A stretch of 36,271 bases of DNA from Reticulitermes lucifugus (Eukaryota; Arthropoda; Insecta; Blattodea; Rhinotermitidae), in the NCBI GenBank assembly GCA_026260175.1, contig JAKCWW010004972.1:1-36271 (forward strand). The letters are read 5' to 3'. The notes below the pieces were generated by a model. That model was not told the DNA's origin. It ran no database searches and saw only the letters and a list, made by a program, of their open reading frames with translations. Positions 33,801-36,271 of the stretch are shown in pieces (within the stretch, counting starts at the first letter, position 1; the number at the start of each line of letters is the position of its first letter). The position numbers were made by a program, and so were the translations under genes.

Positions 33801-36193
33801 AAGAGACCAAGCTTCTATCAAAAATGCTGTTAAAAGTGACTACAGACATAATCAATTTAAACACAACTCACAGCATTCCCACTCAGGCAGTGAGAAAAAC
33901 TGAAACTACTGATTACCCTGCACATATTTTTGTAGAAAATTTGGGTTCATGACTTATTCTTGATGAGGGTGGCAATACTACTCACTCCAAACACCACCTT
34001 CACTTTCGTATCTTCCTGCTACTTTTACTTACCCATACACAAATGCAGTGTACATATGGATATCAAATGGCGAGGTACTGCATATGTTTTGCTAACGCAA
34101 GTAATGAAAGCATGCATTTACCGTACTCATGGTAGGAGACAGACTAAATAAAATTCAACATGCACACCACCAAAAATAAATGGTGAGACAGTGACATACA
34201 GTAAAATTCAGTTAATTCAGCACTCACAGGACTGGGCAGGTGCCAGACGATTGGATATTCCAGATAACAGACAGTACCTATACTGACTCAGGTAATTTAT
34301 TGTTACTGCTCCTGTACTTGGGCTGTACAACAAGTCAGAGGAGTAATCCATTTGGTTAACTCCTACACCTGCTGGTTCAAGGTCATTAGGGTCCTCTTCT
34401 GTGTTTTTCTAGGGTCTTCATAGCTGGAGAAGTTGAAGGATTAGGAGACGTGGGGCCAGGAAATAACATAACGGTTGATGTACATGCACTCGAGGCCTTT
34501 CTGAACATGCCTCTGATATCTGCCTGTTTCATTGATGAAGCTTTCTTCTGCTAGAAAGCAGAACTTCTGGTCTTGAAACTACTCTCAAGTGATAGATTAT
34601 CAGGATTTCCAAATTATCGGATGTCAGATTAAAGGAATTTTACTGTAGTTGAGATGTTCACACACACACAATTACTCTGTGTAAGTTGACATCATATCTG
34701 GAAAACACAAATTGTGGTGGAAAAACATTTTTGTTACTTTTACTTCCTAACAAATGGGATGCACAGCTTTTTCAGGGGCTTTGGGTACTGAAGAAAATGC
34801 AGTACTTTCAGAGGTATAAATCAAAGACTTAATGTCACGTGAGCCTCCCATACCAAAACAGCTTTGTATAGAAGCACAATGAGAAGCAGCTATCTGGCTG
34901 TCTTCATCACCTCTGGATGCTAGTAACATTCAAAGAAGCATGTCTGCCCTTATACTGACACAATCACAACTCCTAAACTAATGAAAGGAGTTCAGGAGAA
35001 TATCCAGACAGCACAGACTTTACTTACACAACCATCAGCATTATCTCTACCTTACAGTAGCTTGTCATCATTGTCAGAGAGAAATATTAAACGGAAGAAG
35101 TTTTGACACTAAGATTACTGACTTGGGATTACTGAAAATGAACATCAAATGGATGTTCCACTGCTCAGTGATTTTCCTCATTAACTATTTCACATATACA
35201 CTGACTTTCTATAAGCCTCTAAGTTAGAAACTTGTGATTTCTATCCATTTTCATTTCCATATTTTTGATTAGATGAGAAATTCTGGTTGTAAGTAGTATT
35301 TAGAATATATCAATTCAAAGAACATAGGACATCTCCTGGTAACAATTATTTTAAAAATTAACAAAACCTGGCAATAATCAGAAGGCAAAATTGTAACACA
35401 GGTACAAAACAGGACCTTGCATAGGATGCAAAGACATCAGTCCTTATTGTACTAATAAGAGATTTACATGGTAGTGAAAACCCTTTCCTTTTAGTGTAGG
35501 AGGTCTCCTGGATTATGCCATCACATAGTCTTGTACAGCCCTCTCTGATTTGGGCTTGGTTTACCATTCTCATAGGTTTCCATCTTCTCCATCCCTGGCT
35601 CTCATTGTCCAATCCTCCCACTCTCTGCAGCCTAATTCCTCCATCTTAAATAACTTATACACATCCAAACGTCACTCACTTATCCCCTGAATAAAGAACA
35701 GTGTCATCCATATACACCAACAAATGCCCACAATTTATACAAAATCATAAATCATCCATACACATGAACTCTTCTACATGTTTTGGAAATAAATTGCCAT
35801 CCTCAGGGAGACAATACAAAGGCATATATGTTTCCCTGAGGATGGTGATTTATTGCCGAAACATGCAGGAGAGTTCAGGTGTATGGATGATTATAGTCAC
35901 AATGCATGGAATAAATAATATATAATGGCACAGTATGTTCTCCTGAAAATTGGTAACCCCCACAAGACTACACAGTGTCATAACCCAGATGACCACATCC
36001 AGCTAATACTCATCTTCAACCATGTAACTCACCCATCTTGACTCCTTGCCATCAAATTTACGAGCACTTGTAAAGAGAACTGTGCGAGCAGGCATGTTAA
36101 GGCCCATAGCAAATGTTTCTGTTGCAAACAGAGCTTTGATCAAACCTTCTGCAAACAGAATCTCTATCGTCTCCTTCAAGATTGGCAGCAAAC
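21662..36193 (-). CDS. Mtr4: Exosome RNA helicase Mtr4 (SKIV2L2/MTREX), C-terminal 582 residues, nine exons
   Basis: Mtr4 is the Ski2-like superfamily 2 helicase that feeds RNA to the nuclear exosome in the TRAMP and NEXT/PAXT complexes; it unwinds 3'-tailed RNA in rRNA processing and nuclear surveillance. Seen here: helicase motif V ([14 protein letters not shown]) and motif VI ([10 protein letters not shown]), the arch with its KOW domain (LQPGRLVKV), and the DSHCT helical domain ending [16 protein letters not shown] join, reading down: 36193-36033, 33697-33421, 32274-32102, 31697-31395, 30290-30102, 28033-27870, 25352-25190, 23173-23011, 21819-21662. All eight introns are GT-AG with phases 0,1,0,0,0,2,0,1, and every junction restores frame. 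The first codon is split, so an upstream exon exists beyond the right edge, carrying the N-terminus, RecA1 and the DEAD-like motifs. Family members are about 1,040 residues, so about 55% is here. Alignment to animal Mtr4 is continuous with no frameshift or missing motif; it looks functional. The unique, helicase-plus-arch architecture separates it from Ski2 (SKIV2L), whose insertion and C-terminus differ. Confidence 0.96.
21960..22577. repeat. 66-bp minisatellite, about nine units, in the last Mtr4 intron
   Basis: The motif aagagtccctgg recurs exactly 66 bp apart at 22181, 22247, 22313, 22379, 22445 and 22511, with diverged units at 22115, 22049 and about 21984. Central units are nearly identical; the edge units are diverged, typical of array ageing from the outside. 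Because 66 is a multiple of three and the unit lacks stops, it is open on both strands: 22-residue units such as [20 protein letters not shown] on plus and [20 protein letters not shown] on minus. I regard these frames as by-products, since the array sits inside an intron. Confidence 0.95.
22634..22776. repeat. Foldback element, CpG-decayed
   Basis: Left gtaccaacatttcagaggaa (22664-22683) pairs with right ttcctccgaaatattggtac (22733-22752). Outer arms (gcatgtgactctgcgtagtt against aactataagacgccacatcc) pair more weakly. It is the same family as 6027-6212, with most family CpGs changed to TpG or CpA. Confidence 0.75.
23011..23173 (-). CDS. Mtr4: Mtr4 exon: DSHCT domain, second half
   Basis: 163 nt, acceptor atctatag|GATATG. 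It encodes [38 protein letters not shown] and CKMTSIFEG, where the last glycine codon is split by the donor GAAG|GTAATG (phase 1). Confidence 0.94.
23571..23700. repeat. Foldback element, CpG-decayed
   Basis: Left arm: taccaacacttcagaggaat, tgctgcctacatcttctgg. Right arm: ctgaatatggatgcagcaaa and ttctgaaatgactgtacc. It is related to the element at 22634 and to the half-copy at 11895. Confidence 0.7.
24305..24395 (+). repeat. Foldback-family half with hammerhead-like core
   Basis: CTGATGA (24347-24353), T, GGTGG (24355-24359), six-base loop, CCACC (24366-24370), GAAAC (24371-24375), ATGTC (24376-24380). The core motif recurs in the elements at 18331, 26613 and 35747; the left arm is not evident here. 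Confidence 0.45.
24650..24900 (+). pseudogene. Possible piggyBac-like transposase N-terminal remnant
   Basis: From 24728 one frame reads [20 protein letters not shown] followed by [14 protein letters not shown], an acidic/serine-rich opening of the kind seen at the N-terminus of piggyBac-type transposases. It is bounded by stops, with only weak similarity after 24870. TTAA-type MITEs occur nearby. I cannot exclude chance resemblance. Confidence 0.3.
25190..25352 (-). CDS. Mtr4: Mtr4 exon: DSHCT domain, first half
   Basis: 163 nt, acceptor ttgcaaag|C. It encodes [39 protein letters not shown] and GPLRQMQ, the conserved core of the DSHCT domain that packs against the RecA domains. The donor CAG|GTCAGT is phase 0. 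Confidence 0.94.
25461..25765 (-). repeat. tRNA-derived SINE (family C) in an Mtr4 intron
   Basis: Minus strand from 25765: A-box-like gggtagcttagggttatga, B box gggttcgatctc (about 25722-25711), an unrelated body (ggaggtcttctttccccctc, cagaaaggtcgaacaggcc) and a 3' end of ccaaccaaccaaccaccc, a short tandem tail. Body and tail differ from families A and B, so this is a third family. Confidence 0.75.
26101..26119. repeat. (TG)n microsatellite
   Basis: Nine TG units in the intron between the exons at 27870 and 25352; a GGA/TCC-rich tract lies near 26300-26318. Confidence 0.9.
26613..26806. repeat. Foldback element, about 78-bp arms
   Basis: Left arm 26613-26690 and right arm 26728-26806: aatttaaaactaagtgaag pairs with cacttagttttaaatt, gaccatcttcagg with aactgaagatgg, and ttcagtaatgtaacatg with acatgtagcattgttgaa. 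The loop is 37 bp. There is no ORF. Confidence 0.88.
27870..28033 (-). CDS. Mtr4: Mtr4 exon: start of the C-terminal helical (DSHCT) region
   Basis: 164 nt, acceptor tttccag|ATTTCA. It encodes [20 protein letters not shown], then [21 protein letters not shown] and RVACELSG. The donor AGTGG|GTATGG is phase 2 and splits the glycine codon completed by the C that opens the next exon. Confidence 0.94.
28085..28165. repeat. Half foldback element, CpG-decayed
   Basis: taccagtggataccacattt, aaaacatgctgcttccatct and tcagca align with the half-copy at 11895-11972 (taccaaggtttcggaggaac there), with the family CpGs replaced. Confidence 0.6.
28295..28537. repeat. TTAA-type (piggyBac-like) MITE, 243 bp
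   Basis: TTAA at 28291-28294 and 28538-28541 flank termini ccttttggcaac and, inverted, cctttagccacg. No ORF. It lies in the Mtr4 intron between the exons at 30102 and 28033. Confidence 0.55.
28987..29037. repeat. Perfect 17-bp tandem triplication
   Basis: Three identical copies of acaatgtagatctaact, end to end. The lack of divergence indicates a recent expansion or one kept uniform. Confidence 0.97.
29947..30073. repeat. Long purine tract (GAAA-rich), pyrimidine tract in Mtr4 pre-mRNA
   Basis: Nearly uninterrupted A/G over about 125 bp on plus, including five GAAA units at about 29981-30000. In the transcript it is a C/U-rich tract beginning roughly 30-35 nt after the donor at 30101. Such tracts can bind TIA1/PTB-type splicing factors; here that is only a possibility. 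Confidence 0.85.
30102..30290 (-). CDS. Mtr4: Mtr4 exon: arch return helix
   Basis: 189 nt, acceptor attgcag|GAAGTG, 63 codons. It encodes [20 protein letters not shown] and the conserved [20 protein letters not shown], the helix returning from the arch to the core. The donor GAG|GTAGCT is phase 0. A long pyrimidine tract (on the transcribed strand) begins about 35 nt into the following intron. Confidence 0.94.
30744..31057. mobile_element. TTAA-type (piggyBac-like) MITE, 314 bp
   Basis: TTAA at 30740-30743 and 31058-31061. Terminal inverted repeats: left cccttttacatccacattc, right inverted ccctttcagcatcaacctg, matching at most positions with one gap. CCC termini with TTAA duplication are the signature of the piggyBac superfamily. 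The 113-codon frame at 30796-31137 crosses the element end and is not a transposase. It sits in the Mtr4 intron between 31395 and 30290. Confidence 0.72.
31395..31697 (-). CDS. Mtr4: Mtr4 exon: KOW domain
   Basis: 303 nt, acceptor cctgcag-type (tgcag|GTAAAA), 101 codons. It begins [16 protein letters not shown], the conserved KOW strand, passes through a variable lysine/proline-rich loop (poorly conserved also between other animals) and ends [20 protein letters not shown], which closes the domain. The donor ACA|GTGAGT is phase 0. The last residue is T where vertebrate sequences carry Q; alignment otherwise continues unbroken into the next exon (EVKKRFPNG). Confidence 0.94.
31698..32101 (-). 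other. Mtr4 intron, nothing recognised inside
   Basis: 404 bp, AT-rich, with no repeat recognised. Confidence 0.7.
32102..32274 (-). CDS. Mtr4: Mtr4 exon: arch stalk into KOW
   Basis: 173 nt, acceptor gtgacag|AG. After the split lysine it encodes the coiled-coil stalk ([20 protein letters not shown] and onward) and the start of the KOW domain, [14 protein letters not shown], the region of Mtr4 that binds RNA and arch-interacting-motif adaptors. The donor AAG|GTACGG is phase 0. Confidence 0.94.
32275..33420 (-). other. Mtr4 intron, nothing recognised inside
   Basis: AT-rich, CpG-poor intron of 1,146 bp. No repeat family seen elsewhere in the window was recognised and no alternative exon is apparent. 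Confidence 0.7.
33421..33697 (-). CDS. Mtr4: Mtr4 exon: motif VI, winged-helix and start of arch
   Basis: 277 nt, acceptor attatag|GTAACT. It opens [17 protein letters not shown], with motif VI (arginine finger region), followed by the conserved [16 protein letters not shown] and [20 protein letters not shown], the latter linking RecA2 to the winged-helix domain. The end ([15 protein letters not shown]) begins the arch stalk. Donor GCGA|GTAAGT is phase 1, splitting a lysine codon. The exon keeps many CpGs although its introns have few. Confidence 0.95.
34199..34645. mobile_element. Tigger/pogo-type MITE, 447 bp
   Basis: Ends CAGTAAAATTC (34199) and GAATTTTACTG (34645) are perfect 11-bp inverted repeats, continued by an imperfect match (agttaat against ctttaat), and bordered by TA on both sides (34197-34198, 34646-34647). 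TA duplication with CAGT termini fits the pogo/Tigger branch of Tc1/mariner. The interior shows no transposase frame. It lies in the largest flanked Mtr4 intron (33698-36032); the rest of that intron shows only the foldback at 35747 and nothing else recognised. Confidence 0.78.
35747..35894. repeat. Foldback element, 65-bp arms
   Basis: Left arm 35747-35811 and right arm 35830-35894 pair over nearly their whole length: ataaatcatccatacacatg with ggtgtatggatgattat, ccatcctcaggga with tccctgaggatgg, tacatgttttgg with ccgaaacatgc. The loop is 18 bp. At least 85% of arm positions pair by eye, so this is the youngest-looking foldback copy in the gene. Confidence 0.92.
36033..36193 (-). CDS. Mtr4: Mtr4 exon (first in window): end of RecA2, motif V
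   Basis: 161 nt. The acceptor is catacag|GT; the first two bases complete a glycine codon (GGLLPILKE in relatives). Residues 1-53 of the fragment include [20 protein letters not shown] and helicase motif [15 protein letters not shown], which contacts RNA and couples to ATP hydrolysis. The exon ends KESRW|GTGAGT, phase 0. The stretch 36194-36271 to its right is intron. Confidence 0.94.
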
Positions 36194-36271
36194 CTGTATG
36201 GGTTAAAATAAATGTATCAGAATTTAAACATTGCAATAATTTTCATTTCAGACAGCATGTTTTTTCCTTGG

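Noticed and set aside
36033-36236. Extending the first Mtr4 exon upstream through the open frame to 36236
   Set aside because: Residues before GLLPILKE do not match the family, and a good acceptor (catacag) lies at the point where similarity starts.

Overview
This is a eukaryotic, almost certainly insect, genomic window. The evidence is one intron-rich housekeeping gene on the minus strand, GT-AG introns throughout, and a dense population of tRNA-derived SINEs, LINE, mariner, piggyBac-like and foldback transposon remnants. The SINE and LINE style suggests a cockroach or termite (Blattodea), but that assignment is an inference from family resemblance. There is no prokaryotic content.

Right part (about 21.0-36.3 kb): the 3' portion of the exosome RNA helicase Mtr4 (SKIV2L2/MTREX), read right to left. 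Nine coding exons were placed by protein similarity plus splice sites: 36193-36033, 33697-33421, 32274-32102, 31697-31395, 30290-30102, 28033-27870, 25352-25190, 23173-23011 and 21819-21662. They encode 582 complete residues with no stop or frameshift, from the end of the second RecA domain through the arch/KOW domain to the DSHCT helical domain and stop. The N-terminal half lies beyond the right edge. The introns carry TTAA-flanked MITEs, a Tigger/pogo-type MITE, foldback elements, a SINE and a 66-bp minisatellite. A decayed mariner begins about 106 bp past the stop codon and contains the first AATAAA downstream of the gene.

Middle (about 16.2-21.0 kb): CpG-poor DNA continuous in composition with the Mtr4 gene body, with no convincing coding exon. 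It may be an extended 3' UTR, read-through sequence or an unseen transcript.

Left part (1-16.2 kb): CpG-normal intergenic DNA full of repeats (SINE family B copies, one SINE A copy with an intact 15-bp target duplication but no B box, foldback elements, a LINE C-terminal remnant broken by a 69-N gap). Only two weak gene candidates are seen, both on the minus strand: a possible first exon encoding a signal peptide with a good splice donor (9137-9019), and a 44-codon ORF behind a TATA-like box (1585-1451).

I found no previously undescribed multi-gene system. The most informative signals are the sharp CpG boundary near 16.2 kb, with the same repeats decaying CpG to TpG/CpA inside the gene but not outside; the bidirectionally open 66-bp intronic minisatellite; the nested SINE/foldback insertion with exact target duplications; the mariner-supplied poly(A) signal; and a foldback family whose core resembles conserved elements of a hammerhead ribozyme.
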